Positions 1 through 7,778 of a stretch of DNA of 64,000 bases are shown here, one piece after another. The stretch lies in contig NZ_JAGUCO010000001.1 in NCBI RefSeq assembly GCF_018271995.1, forward strand, positions 62,001-126,000, read 5' to 3'. Origin of the DNA: Carboxylicivirga linearis (lineage in GTDB: Bacteria; Bacteroidota; Bacteroidia; Bacteroidales; Marinilabiliaceae). Both the position numbers and the translations under genes were made by a program. Each line of letters starts with the position of its first letter. Position 1 is the stretch's first letter. Under the pieces are notes generated by a model. It was not told the origin of the DNA. It did not search any database and was given only the letters and a program-made list of their open reading frames with translations.

Positions 1-1777
1 TCTGACTTAAACCTTTATTGTATGGAATGGCCGCTCTTTTAGCCATTGATGATGCTATTTGCTCACAAACTTCTTTATCCACATCCACTTCACCATCTTT
101 AAAATCGGTTAAAATGCCATCAACCAGTTGTGCAGCAGAAATATTTTCCAATCCGGCAGGGGTTGATAGTACTAAAAAGGTTTCGTCATCCTTTTGTTCC
201 AGTTCTAATCCCAATGTCAATAAATCTTCCTTCAACTCGTTAATCATGCCCACTTCATGAGGACCATATGGAAGCTCTTCCGGGAATAACATTTTTTGCG
301 ACAAAGAAGCACCTCTGCTTAATGCCTGCATAAAACCCTCGAAAATAATTCGTTCATGGGCTCTTCGCTGATCAATCATCATTAACCCCGATTTAACGGA
401 CGTAAGAATATATCTATTCTTTAGCTGAAAGAAATGATTGTTTGATGCTGAGCTTTCCTCGCCACCTGATGATAAAATAGTTTGTTGTACCGGCTGCTGT
501 TCCTGTTCCGATTCAAAACTCATTTCACTTTCTGAAGGTTCAAAATCAGATGGAGATGGGTTGGTACTAAATCCATCATACAAGTTTTCCCACCCTTCGG
601 TTTTAGGAGTAGCTGAAAATGATCCTCCTGATGATCCTCCATATGAGGTTACAGCTCTTTTCTTTTCTTCTTCAAAAGGATTGTAAAATGGATTTACCTC
701 TACGTTTGGAGCCTGTGGAACAAAATCTTTTTGCGGAACAGGAATCTCAATCTGGTCAGCTGTATCAAAATCGATGGATGGCATTAGGTTAAACTTACCC
801 AAGCTTTCGCGAATGGATGCATTTAATATTTGCCAAATGGCACGTTCATTTTCAAACTTTATCTCCGTTTTGGTTGGATGAATGTTAACATCCACTATTT
901 CAGGATCTACTTCGAGGAAGATAAAATAGGCCGGAATGGTTTCTGGCATTAAAATATTATCGTAAGCATCCATTAATGCCTTATGCAAATAAGGATGACG
1001 CATGTAACGATTGTTGACAAAGAAGAACTGATCGCCCAGAGTTTTTCGTGCCGATTCAGGTTTTCCTACGTAACCAGAAATCTTAATCATAGACGTATCG
1101 GTTTCGATAGGTATCAGTTGATTTCCCATCTGCTTACCCATCATATTAACGATGCGTTGCTTAATATTTCCAACAGGTAAATTAAAAAGAGGAACACTGT
1201 TATGAATCAGGCTCATTGCCACACCCGGATTAGCTAGGGCAACCCTTTGGAATTCATTTATGATGTGACGTAGCTCTGTTGAGTTCTTCTTAAGGAACCT
1301 CCGGCGTGCAGGAACATTGTAAAACAGGTTTTTAATGATAAACTGACTTCCAGTCGCACATTGAACAGGCTCTTGAGATTCAACCTCGGAGCCTGATATA
1401 CAGATATGAACTCCCAGCTCATCTTCTTTGCGACGGGTTTTTAGCTCAACCTGAGCAATAGCTGCTATAGAGGCTAATGCCTCGCCACGAAAACCCATTG
1501 TAGTCAGTTCGAAAAGGTCCTTGGCTTCTCTTATTTTGGATGTGGCATGACGTTCAAAAGCCATACGGGCATCCGTTTCGGCCATTCCCGAACCATTATC
1601 AACTACTTGTATAAGGTTCTTCCCTGCTTCTGATGTAACAACTTGAATTTCGGTAGCACCTGCATCCACAGCATTTTCCATCAACTCTTTTATAACTGAT
1701 GCAGGTCGTTGTATTACCTCCCCGGCTGCAATCTGATTAGCAACCGAATCGGGCAATAACTGAATAATATTTGACAT
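1..1777 (-). CDS. mutL: DNA mismatch repair protein MutL (3' end outside window)
   Basis: Translation from the ATG at 1777 gives 592 codons with no stop before the window edge; roughly the last 30-40 residues are missing. The N-terminal GHKL ATPase is complete: an early AGEVIQRPA stretch, ATP-lid motif DNGSGM and GFRGEAL. A low-complexity Ser/Gly/Glu linker (about residues 375-450) leads to the C-terminal dimerisation domain. MutL couples MutS mismatch recognition to strand incision. In the C-terminal domain the endonuclease signature normally written DQHA(x)2E(x)4E reads DQRRAHERIIFE (D469, E475), so Arg471 replaces the usual metal-binding His. Reading frame and family are certain; whether this MutL has nuclease activity is not. 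Confidence 0.96.
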   Translation of the reverse strand, partial: MSNIIQLLPDSVANQIAAGEVIQRPASVIKELMENAVDAGATEIQVVTSEAGKNLIQVVDNGSGMAETDARMAFERHATSKIREAKDLFELTTMGFRGEALASIAAIAQVELKTRRKEDELGVHICISGSEVESQEPVQCATGSQFIIKNLFYNVPARRRFLKKNSTELRHIINEFQRVALANPGVAMSLIHNSVPLFNLPVGNIKQRIVNMMGKQMGNQLIPIETDTSMIKISGYVGKPESARKTLGDQFFFVNNRYMRHPYLHKALMDAYDNILMPETIPAYFIFLEVDPEIVDVNIHPTKTEIKFENERAIWQILNASIRESLGKFNLMPSIDFDTADQIEIPVPQKDFVPQAPNVEVNPFYNPFEEEKKRAVTSYGGSSGGSFSATPKTEGWENLYDGFSTNPSPSDFEPSESEMSFESEQEQQPVQQTILSSGGEESSASNNHFFQLKNRYILTSVKSGLMMIDQRRAHERIIFEGFMQALSRGASLSQKMLFPEELPYGPHEVGMINELKEDLLTLGLELEQKDDETFLVLSTPAGLENISAAQLVDGILTDFKDGEVDVDKEVCEQIASSMAKRAAIPYNKGLSQ

Positions 1778-1810
1778 TTGTTCCTTTCTCCTACTAGCGT
1801 TTCAAAAAAA

Positions 1811-2140
1811 TTATTCTCCCAGATAGGTATGCATCCAGTCCAGGCCTGATTCGATCAGATAAAATCCAATAATCATTAAAACAATTAATATCAGAATCAG
1901 TCTTAGATTAGATTTGCGTTTGGCACTACGCGTAACTTCATAATGCGATTTGAGTCTGCGACGCATGCCTCCTTTAATCCGGTCAGCATAACCTTTTTCT
2001 TTCTCTTCCTCTGAGAGTAGCCCCAATTCTTCTTTTATCCTACGCTCCCTATCTTCTCTTTTTTCCTTCTGCTCATCGTAGTAGATCGGATCGTGCTGAA
2101 ATACACGGTGCCTTGCCACTCTTGTAAAAGTAAACTTCAT
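1811..2140 (-). CDS. Small conserved membrane protein of unknown function
   Basis: A 109-residue protein with a highly charged N-terminal two thirds (many K, R and E, probably helical, residues 22-75) and one hydrophobic helix at about residues 79-99 (LRLILILIVLMIIGFYLIES) near the C-terminus. This suggests a tail-anchored protein with a basic cytoplasmic domain. It lies 33 bp upstream of mutL on the same strand, so the two are probably co-transcribed. I do not recognise a functional family; short proteins of this type are, as I recall, found next to mutL in other Bacteroidota. A -7 promoter-like box lies 36 bp upstream. No function is assigned. Confidence 0.8.
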   Translation of the reverse strand: MKFTFTRVARHRVFQHDPIYYDEQKEKREDRERRIKEELGLLSEEEKEKGYADRIKGGMRRRLKSHYEVTRSAKRKSNLRLILILIVLMIIGFYLIESGLDWMHTYLGE

Positions 2141-2175
2141 AATCGTAATTTTTTGCGTTTCATCCGCGCCATATG

Positions 2176-2183
2176 CAAAGATA
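2176..2183 (-). promoter_or_regulatory. Bacteroidota -7 box (TATCTTTG)
   Basis: On the minus strand this reads TATCTTTG, an exact match to TAnnTTTG. It is 36 bp upstream of the small membrane protein that precedes mutL. No convincing -33 TTTG was seen at the usual distance, so it is supported by one box only. Confidence 0.4.
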
Positions 2184-2243
2184 AGAAGTAATCTGAAACT
2201 GTAGGATTTTTACACCAATAAGAAGTTATAAACAGGTGTTATC

Positions 2244-3062
2244 TTATTCATTCTTAAGACTTCCTCCACAATGCTTACAGTAAAGGGCATCATCTTCATG
2301 ATTATCTTTAAAACATTGCGAGCAAATTTGTGTGTTGGTTGGTGTTTTTCTGGTAAATTCTTTTGCCAGCTCACTGGTTACAATACCTGTTGGAACTGCA
2401 ATAATTGCATAACCTGTAATCATTATTACTCCAGCAACAAATTTGCCCAGGGTGGTTACCGGCGCAATATCACCATATCCAACTGTTGTTAGTGTAACAA
2501 CAGCCCAGTATATACTTTCCGGAATGCTTCTAAATCCATTGTTTACCGGACTTTCTATTAAATACATGATGGTACCCAATATGGTAATGAGTATTAAAAC
2601 AACAAATAGAAAGACCCCTATCTTGTTGCGGCCAGAAGCCAATGCTTCCCAAAGAATGGTAGCTTCTTTTACGTACCGTGTTAATTTTAATACCCTGAAG
2701 ATTCTTAATAATCTTAAGGATCGAAGAACTATTAACATCTGCGTTCCGGAAAAGAATAAACCTATAAAAGAAGGTAAGATGGCAAGCAAATCAATTATTC
2801 CATAAAACGAAAAAATATACTTTCCGGGTTTTTCTAAAATCCAGATGCGAAGAAGGTATTCGATGGTAAATAAAATGGTAACACCCCATTCAATTAATGT
2901 AATCCAGGTACCTGCATGCGATAGAATTCTGCTGTCGCTCTCCATCATTACAATGATAATACTTAAAAGAATAAGTACTATTAAAATGATGTCGAACCAC
3001 TTACCTGATTTGGTGTCTGCTTCGAATATTATTTCGTAAAGTTTGCTCTTTAAGCTATTCAT
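2244..3062 (-). CDS. Voltage-gated potassium channel with C-terminal zinc ribbon
   Basis: This 272-residue protein has the six-helix Kv layout: S1 about 24-42, S2 53-72, S3 83-104, S4 109-130, S5 148-169, pore helix and filter, S6 205-226. The S4 segment carries Arg at every third position (R114, R117, R120, R123), the voltage-sensor pattern. The selectivity filter TVGYGD is at 193-198. After S6 comes a short cytoplasmic tail with two CxxC pairs (C247/C250 and C262/C265), a zinc-ribbon signature. Likely role: K+ flux across the inner membrane, gated by voltage and possibly modulated through the zinc ribbon (inference). It is divergent from the sirtuin gene. Confidence 0.92.
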   Translation of the reverse strand: MNSLKSKLYEIIFEADTKSGKWFDIILIVLILLSIIIVMMESDSRILSHAGTWITLIEWGVTILFTIEYLLRIWILEKPGKYIFSFYGIIDLLAILPSFIGLFFSGTQMLIVLRSLRLLRIFRVLKLTRYVKEATILWEALASGRNKIGVFLFVVLILITILGTIMYLIESPVNNGFRSIPESIYWAVVTLTTVGYGDIAPVTTLGKFVAGVIMITGYAIIAVPTGIVTSELAKEFTRKTPTNTQICSQCFKDNHEDDALYCKHCGGSLKNE

Positions 3063-3124
3063 AAGCCAATATTGGTATAGGCAAGAAAATTATGGTAGCC
3101 TAAAATTAACAAAAGAGGTCAGGA

Positions 3125-3181
3125 ATGAAAACAATTGCTAAATTTATTGCTTTAATAAGCATTGTTACCGAGATTGATTGA
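3125..3181 (+). other. Possible 18-residue leader ORF before the sirtuin gene
   Basis: An ATG at 3125 opens an 18-codon frame (MKTIAKFIALISIVTEID) whose TGA ends one base before the sirtuin ATG (TGA-A-ATG). It looks like a hydrophobic signal-like stub. It could be a translated leader coupling initiation of the downstream gene, or chance. Nothing but position and composition supports it. Confidence 0.2.
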
Positions 3182-3182
3182 A

Positions 3183-3869
3183 ATGAAAAAACTGGTTGTA
3201 TTAACTGGAGCAGGAATGAGTGCTGAAAGTGGAATTAAAACGTTTCGCGATCATGACGGGCTATGGGAGAATCATGATGTAACGGAAGTTGCCAGCCCTG
3301 AAGGTTGGGCGAAGGATCCGCATCTGGTTCTAGACTTTTATAACCAACGTCGTAAACAGTTACACGAATGTGAACCTAATGCTGGTCATAAGGGATTGGC
3401 TGAGTTAGAAAAACACTTTGATGTGAATATTATCACTCAAAATATTGATGATTTGCATGAGCAAGCCGGAAGTTCAAGAGTTTTGCATTTACATGGAGAG
3501 TTGAAAAAAGTTAGAAGTACGGTTGATGAATCGCTGGTTTATGAATTAGACGGATCAGAGTTACATTGGGGTGATAAATGTGAGAAGGGATCACAGCTGA
3601 GACCTCATATTGTTTGGTTTGGAGAAGCGGTTCCGGCTATTGAGCCTGCTATTGAACTGACACAACTTGCTGATATATTTGTGGTGGTAGGTACTTCTTT
3701 AAATGTTTATCCTGCTGCTGGTCTGCTTAATTATGTTTCGCCCGGTGTGCCTATTTACTTAATTGATCCGGCTCAGCCTTTATTTACACCTTCACCTTCT
3801 ATAACTTTTATTCAGGAGAAAGCTACTACAGGTGTTCAACATTTACTTACTATTCTTAAATCCCAATAA
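3183..3869 (+). CDS. cobB: NAD-dependent protein deacylase (SIR2/CobB family, class III-like)
   Basis: Sirtuins remove acyl groups from lysines while consuming NAD+. Seen here in a 228-residue protein: the NAD loop GAGMSAESGI (9-18), TQNIDDLH (85-92) and the catalytic His104 in HLHGEL. The FYNQRRKQL segment holds Tyr53 and Arg56, the pair that in class III sirtuins such as E. coli CobB and SIRT5 accepts succinyl/malonyl-lysine, so desuccinylase activity is plausible. Only one Cys lies between HGEL and RPHIVWFGE, so the usual four-Cys zinc site is absent. I chose ATG 3183 because it begins the family-typical MKKLVVLTGAG; an in-frame ATG at 3162 would add seven residues. It overlaps the next gene by one base (TAATG). 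Confidence 0.93.
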   Translation: MKKLVVLTGAGMSAESGIKTFRDHDGLWENHDVTEVASPEGWAKDPHLVLDFYNQRRKQLHECEPNAGHKGLAELEKHFDVNIITQNIDDLHEQAGSSRVLHLHGELKKVRSTVDESLVYELDGSELHWGDKCEKGSQLRPHIVWFGEAVPAIEPAIELTQLADIFVVVGTSLNVYPAAGLLNYVSPGVPIYLIDPAQPLFTPSPSITFIQEKATTGVQHLLTILKSQ

Positions 3870-4513
3870 TGAAGAAGCAAATATTAATCTTATTTATCAG
3901 TCTATTTTGTTTTATTACTATTCAGGCACAGGAATTTAGAGCAGGATTTACCGGTGGACCAACTATGTCGCAGGTTGATGGTGACACTTATGCAGGCTTT
4001 AATAAATTAGGTTTTAGTTTAGGTGGTTTTGTGAGTCGACAAATCTCACCCTCAATAGATCTGCAATTTGATATTAGTTATATTCAGAAAGGTGCAAGGC
4101 GGGCACCCAATATTGAAAAGGCTATTTATGATGATTATGAAATAGATTTGGGATATATTCAGTTTCCTGTAACAGCGCGTTATCATTTTAGAGATTTTTC
4201 GGTTGAAGGAGGTATAGCTATAGCAACTTTATTACATGATGATGAGTTTTGGGATGAACAATCTATTAAAGGAAATGAAGGAGTTCCTCCTTTTAAGTCA
4301 TTAGAATTTTCAACAGTCTTTGGACTTAACTATCACATTAGCGAACGACTTTGGATAAATGGCCGATTGTTGTATTCGTTAAACCGCATACGTATTCCTT
4401 ATGATGGTGAGCTTGAAATTTATGACCCTAAAAAACATTGGTTAAGTCGTAAACCCGGTCAATACAATAATAATATTGTATTCTCGGTTTATTATGCTAT
4501 AAACAGATTATAG
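3869..4513 (+). CDS. Outer-membrane beta-barrel protein (PorT/opacity-like)
   Basis: A 214-residue protein with a clear signal peptide (residues 1-20, cleavage after the Ala of TIQAQ). Alternating amphipathic strands with aromatic girdle residues follow, as in small 8-strand porin-like 'outer membrane beta-barrel' proteins common in Bacteroidota. The N-terminal half begins with the typical EFRAGFTGGPTMSQV pattern. Start and sirtuin stop share one base, implying translational coupling, although the two proteins would sit in different compartments. The 3' end overlaps the convergent comF gene by 6 bp. Specific function unknown. Confidence 0.82.
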   Translation: MKKQILILFISLFCFITIQAQEFRAGFTGGPTMSQVDGDTYAGFNKLGFSLGGFVSRQISPSIDLQFDISYIQKGARRAPNIEKAIYDDYEIDLGYIQFPVTARYHFRDFSVEGGIAIATLLHDDEFWDEQSIKGNEGVPPFKSLEFSTVFGLNYHISERLWINGRLLYSLNRIRIPYDGELEIYDPKKHWLSRKPGQYNNNIVFSVYYAINRL

Positions 4514-5215
4514 GTACGCACAAGCAATAGTAGCTAAGCTGATTTTTACGTTTTCAATTTCAGCAAGCGTATTGATACAAGCTTCCATTGTTGAACCGGT
4601 TGTGATTACATCATCAACCACTAAGATATGTTTACCTTTTAATGATTCTTTATTGGCAAGGTGAAAAATACTTTCTACGTTTTTCCATCTGTCAAAACGT
4701 CCTTTTTTTGTTTGAGTAGAAGTATGTACAGATCTTTGTAACGTATTTGTATTTATGGGGATGTCTAAAGCTTTTTGAATTCCATTGGCAATGACTTCAC
4801 TTTGGTTGAATCCTCTTTTCTGTTGTTTTAGCGGGTGTAAAGGAACTGGAACCATTACATCAAAAGATTCTTCACTTGATTTAATTGCCTTTCCTAACTC
4901 AGAGCCCAATACTACACCCAAGGCTTGATTACTTTTATATTTTAGTGAATGTAATAATTGCTGTACCCGTTCACCTTTTCTATAGTAGTAAACAGAATAG
5001 GACGATTCTACTTTGCATCTTCCCCATAATAATGCAGAAACGACATTATCTGTAGGTCTTTTCTCAAAGTTAGTTCTTGGTAAACGCTTGAGGCATAGTT
5101 TGCAAATTTCAACTTCATCTTTGAATAAATGAGTACCACAAGTTGAACAAATTTGAGGATAGAGTAAATCAAAAATTCCTTCAGATGCTCTTCTTATACC
5201 GGCAGTGAAATTCAT
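4508..5215 (-). CDS. comF: ComF family phosphoribosyltransferase-like protein
   Basis: A 235-residue protein with an N-terminal four-cysteine zinc finger (C23, C26, C38, C41) and a C-terminal type I phosphoribosyltransferase fold ending in the PRPP loop (HILVVDDVITTGSTMEAC, about 196-213). This is the ComF/GntX layout. ComF is required for DNA uptake in transformable bacteria, acting in the cytoplasm with the ComFA/PriA-type machinery; in non-transformable species its role is unclear. It is a single gene, convergent with the beta-barrel gene (6 bp overlap). Confidence 0.92.
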   Translation of the reverse strand: MNFTAGIRRASEGIFDLLYPQICSTCGTHLFKDEVEICKLCLKRLPRTNFEKRPTDNVVSALLWGRCKVESSYSVYYYRKGERVQQLLHSLKYKSNQALGVVLGSELGKAIKSSEESFDVMVPVPLHPLKQQKRGFNQSEVIANGIQKALDIPINTNTLQRSVHTSTQTKKGRFDRWKNVESIFHLANKESLKGKHILVVDDVITTGSTMEACINTLAEIENVKISLATIACAYL

Positions 5216-5340
5216 GTTTATTTTTTAAGTTAATATAAACCAAATAATTAAAATCTTCAAAAATGAGAATGTAATCTAAAGTTAACAATCAATTAACCAT
5301 CTCATAAATTGGTCTTAATAATCTGGTAACATATCACATA

Positions 5341-5348
5341 TACATTTG
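5341..5348 (+). promoter_or_regulatory. -7 box (TACATTTG)
   Basis: Exact TAnnTTTG match 24 bp upstream of the ATG at 5373. The -33 region has only TTGG at 5309, spaced too far, so this is a one-box prediction. Confidence 0.4.
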
Positions 5349-5372
5349 CATTGTAACATAACACAGAAAAAA

Positions 5373-5723
5373 ATGAAAACACAGATTATATTGTTGGTTG
5401 GATTGTTAATGATTGGAGTTAGTTCTTTTGCAAATAACAAAGACAACAAAAAAGATGCAGAAGCATCAACAACTGCCATCACTTCTTTATCGGGTACAAT
5501 TTCTGATGAAGCAACAGGAGAGAACCTTGCAGGTGTAAAAGTAATTTTGGAAGGCACGGATCAGGTTGCTTATACAGATTTTGATGGCATGTTTACTTTT
5601 AAAGATATTAAAAAAGGTACCTATACTTTAAAGTCAGATTTTATATCATACGCTGACAAAAAGACAACTATCGACACAAAAAAGGATTGTAAAGTGGCAA
5701 TTAAGCTAAAGGCTGAAAAATAA
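5373..5723 (+). CDS. Secreted carboxypeptidase-regulatory-like domain protein
   Basis: From ATG 5373 (116 residues) there is a classic signal peptide (MKTQIILLVGLLMIGVSSFA), then an Asp/Lys-rich linker, then one CarboxypepD_reg-like beta-sandwich. The latter has the typical pattern LSGTISDEATGENLAGVKV and a Y-TDFDGMFTFKDI-KGTYTL core. The same module starts SusC/TonB receptors in Bacteroidota; here it stands alone and is probably periplasmic or surface-exposed. An upstream in-frame ATG at 5346 would put nine non-signal residues in front, so it is less likely. An intrinsic terminator follows at 5746, so this is a monocistronic unit. Role unknown. Confidence 0.85.
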   Translation: MKTQIILLVGLLMIGVSSFANNKDNKKDAEASTTAITSLSGTISDEATGENLAGVKVILEGTDQVAYTDFDGMFTFKDIKKGTYTLKSDFISYADKKTTIDTKKDCKVAIKLKAEK

Positions 5724-5745
5724 AAGACAAACAACCATAACTGAG

Positions 5746-5777
5746 ATAGCGATTCTGAAAAGAGTCGCTATTTTTTT
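5746..5777 (+). terminator. Intrinsic terminator
   Basis: Stem TAGCGATTC (5747-5755) with GAGTCGCTA (5762-5770), one G-U pair and a 6-nt loop, followed by seven T residues. It closes the carboxypeptidase-like gene. Confidence 0.85.
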
Positions 5778-5866
5778 GGTTATAAAAACTTAACATTAGA
5801 ATAGTGGCTGATATATAGGTATATATGCAGTTTCAATTATGAGCATGATACTTTTTTTACTTACAA

Positions 5867-5899
5867 TTTGATGTGAATGTAAATTAAATGTTAACTTTG
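5867..5899 (+). promoter_or_regulatory. Two-box Bacteroidota promoter
   Basis: TTTG at 5867-5870, 21 bp, then TAACTTTG at 5892-5899: both boxes of the Bacteroidota primary sigma promoter at accepted spacing. It predicts transcription starting near 5906 and a leader of about 90 nt before the MORN-repeat gene at 5999. Confidence 0.6.
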
Positions 5900-5998
5900 T
5901 GTTAACCGTTTGGATTTTCATTCGGATATTAATTTGCTAAAAGCATTACACACAGGGCTTAGTTGGGAGATTAGTATTAACAATGAAAATTTAACCAT

Positions 5999-6457
5999 AT
6001 GAACAAGTCGGTACTTTTATTCGCAATTTTAGCTACGTTAACTACAATCGTTAATGCTCAGCTTACAGTTAAAGATGGTAAATATTACGATCAGGAAGAT
6101 AACTTATATACCGGTGTATATGTAGAATATTATGAGTCGGGCAACAAGAAGGTAGAAATGAATGTTGTCAAAGGCGAAAAGCACGGTATTTCAACTCTCT
6201 ATTTCGAAAATCAAAAAACAAACGAAGTTCGTTCATACAAGAAAAATGAGATGGATGGAACTTGGATTACCTATGACGAGAAAGGGACAAAAACAGCCGA
6301 AGCTAATTATAAGAATGGCGTAAAAGATGGCAAATGGTACATTTGGGATGAAAATGGAGTATTACGGTATGAGATGCTTTACTCAGATGGTAAAAAAATA
6401 GGTTCCTGGAAAATTTGGGACGAATCAGGAAAATTAGTAGCACAAAAGGATTATTAA
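5999..6457 (+). CDS. Secreted MORN-repeat (YwqK-like) protein
   Basis: A 152-residue protein with a signal peptide (1-20, ending VNAQ) followed by about five MORN-like repeats of the form G-x-W-x-x-[YW]-x-x-x-G-x-x-x-x-E-x-x-Y (for example DGTWITYDEKGTKTAEANY and DGKWYIWDENGVLRYEMLY). Databases often label such proteins 'toxin-antitoxin system YwqK family antitoxin', but here the signal peptide argues for an exported protein, and no toxin gene is adjacent. It has its own promoter and terminator, so it is monocistronic. Function unknown. Confidence 0.88.
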   Translation: MNKSVLLFAILATLTTIVNAQLTVKDGKYYDQEDNLYTGVYVEYYESGNKKVEMNVVKGEKHGISTLYFENQKTNEVRSYKKNEMDGTWITYDEKGTKTAEANYKNGVKDGKWYIWDENGVLRYEMLYSDGKKIGSWKIWDESGKLVAQKDY

Positions 6458-6478
6458 ACTCTCGTAATAATTATAGAA

Positions 6479-6510
6479 AGGGCAAATCGTTGGGGTTTGC
6501 CCTTTTTTTT
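6479..6510 (+). terminator. Intrinsic terminator
   Basis: Perfect 8-bp stem AGGGCAAA (6479-6486) with TTTGCCCT (6496-6503), 9-nt loop, followed by eight T residues. It ends the MORN-repeat transcript. Confidence 0.9.
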
Positions 6511-6642
6511 GTTTATATCTTTTAAGGTTATTGAATGTGTTGAAGATGATTTCCCATTTAAAAATGGTATATAATTTTAGCTGGAGAATAAAATTCTGAG
6601 ATACAAATAAAAGGCTTAATTTTAGGACATAAATTAATTATC

Positions 6643-7380
6643 ATGTTCATTGCTTCTGCCCAAATTAACTCCGTTAAAGGTGCTATTCACGATAATCTGG
6701 AGAATCATATTGAATACATAAAAGTAGCGGCTCAGCAAGGAGCAGAGCTAATTCTTTTTCCGGAACTATCACTAACCGATTATATTCGTGAAGGTGCATC
6801 TGAATTATCATTAACTATTTATGATGCCTCCATTAGTCTGCTTCGCGATTATGCGATGTTATATAATATTTGCATTGTTGTAGGTGCTCCCGTCCATCAA
6901 AAGAGTGGACTTCATATTGGATCATTTATTCTTACACCCGAAGGAGGAATAGATTTGTACACTAAACAATATCTTCATAATGGAGAGGAGAAATTTTATC
7001 AGTCATCATTTGAGTATAACCCAATTTTGTATGTAGGTGATTATAAATCTCAGTTTGCCATTTGTGCCGATATCGAAAATTCAGATCATCCCAAAGCTGC
7101 GGCCGTTAATAAGGTAAAACTTTATTTGGCAAGTATCTTTTATACCGCTCAGAGTATAGACAACTTGCATTTAAAAATGGCCAGTTATGCAAAAGAATAT
7201 CAGATGAATATTTTAATTTCTAATTTTTGCGGTGAGTCGTATCAATTACCTGCCGGTGGAGGGAGCGCATTTTGGAATAAGGAAGGTAGACTAATTGCTG
7301 AGTTAGATAGGCATAGAAATGGCTTGTTGCTAATCAACTTAGATGAAGAACATTCCAGTGGAGAATCCTTGTATCTATAA
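6643..7380 (+). CDS. Carbon-nitrogen hydrolase (nitrilase superfamily)
   Basis: Nitrilase-superfamily enzymes hydrolyse or condense amides and nitriles with a Glu-Lys-Cys triad. All three are visible in this 245-residue protein: Glu41 in LFPELSLTDY, Lys108 in DLYTKQYLHNGEE and Cys141 in FAICADIENSDHP. The length fits single-domain amidase/omega-amidase members, and the start (MFIASAQINSVKG) is family-typical. Cytoplasmic; substrate not predictable from sequence. It is followed after 26 bp by a DUF1330-type gene on the same strand and is probably co-transcribed with it. Confidence 0.9.
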   Translation: MFIASAQINSVKGAIHDNLENHIEYIKVAAQQGAELILFPELSLTDYIREGASELSLTIYDASISLLRDYAMLYNICIVVGAPVHQKSGLHIGSFILTPEGGIDLYTKQYLHNGEEKFYQSSFEYNPILYVGDYKSQFAICADIENSDHPKAAAVNKVKLYLASIFYTAQSIDNLHLKMASYAKEYQMNILISNFCGESYQLPAGGGSAFWNKEGRLIAELDRHRNGLLLINLDEEHSSGESLYL

Positions 7381-7406
7381 GAACTATTGCTAAAAAAACG
7401 AACATC

Positions 7407-7697
7407 ATGTCATACTATTTTATGGTTCAAATTGAAATGATTGATGAAGATGAATATCAAAAATACCTTGATAAAGTCGATGAAGTTTTTTCAAAATTTA
7501 ATGGTAAGTATCTGGCAGTAGACGATTCCCCAAAGATTATTGAAGGAACCTGGAAGTATTCAAGAAGTGTATTGATTGAATTTGAATCAGAGAACGATTT
7601 TAATAGTTGGTATTTCTCTGATGATTATCAAAGTATTATCAAACACCGGTTAGAAGGTGCTTATTGTGATTTTGTTTTAGTGAAAGGATTAAAATAA
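7407..7697 (+). CDS. DUF1330-like dimeric alpha/beta-barrel protein
   Basis: A 96-residue protein with the ferredoxin-like pattern of DUF1330: YYFMVQIEMIDEDEYQKYL, then GKYLAVDDSPKIIEGTW, then VLIEFESENDFNSWYFSDDYQ. The conserved W-Y-S-x-x-Y element is present as SWYFSDDYQ. Such proteins form small dimeric barrels, sometimes enzymatic, with no general function known. It is 26 bp behind the nitrilase-family gene. Confidence 0.8.
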   Translation: MSYYFMVQIEMIDEDEYQKYLDKVDEVFSKFNGKYLAVDDSPKIIEGTWKYSRSVLIEFESENDFNSWYFSDDYQSIIKHRLEGAYCDFVLVKGLK

Positions 7698-7730
7698 TTG
7701 TATTCACAGTTTAGTGAATTAACAAGTTGT

Positions 7731-7760
7731 TTTGTATTTTAAAAAAGCACAGTACTTTTA
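7731..7760 (+). promoter_or_regulatory. Probable promoter of gmhA
   Basis: TTTG at 7731-7734, 18 bp, then TACTTTTA at 7753-7760 (one mismatch to TAnnTTTG). The ATG of gmhA is 19 bp downstream, giving a very short leader. Confidence 0.4.
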
Positions 7761-7778
7761 CACAACATTTATAGAAGA

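Noticed and set aside
18-1180. Plus-strand open frames of 65-82 residues at 18-260, 438-686 and 983-1180
   Set aside because: They lie opposite mutL, whose minus-strand frame is continuous and has all family motifs; the plus-strand frames have low-complexity Ser-rich composition and no recognisable domain.
5999-6457. YwqK-type antitoxin of a toxin-antitoxin system
   Set aside because: The protein has a signal peptide and there is no neighbouring toxin gene; the label comes from MORN-repeat similarity only.
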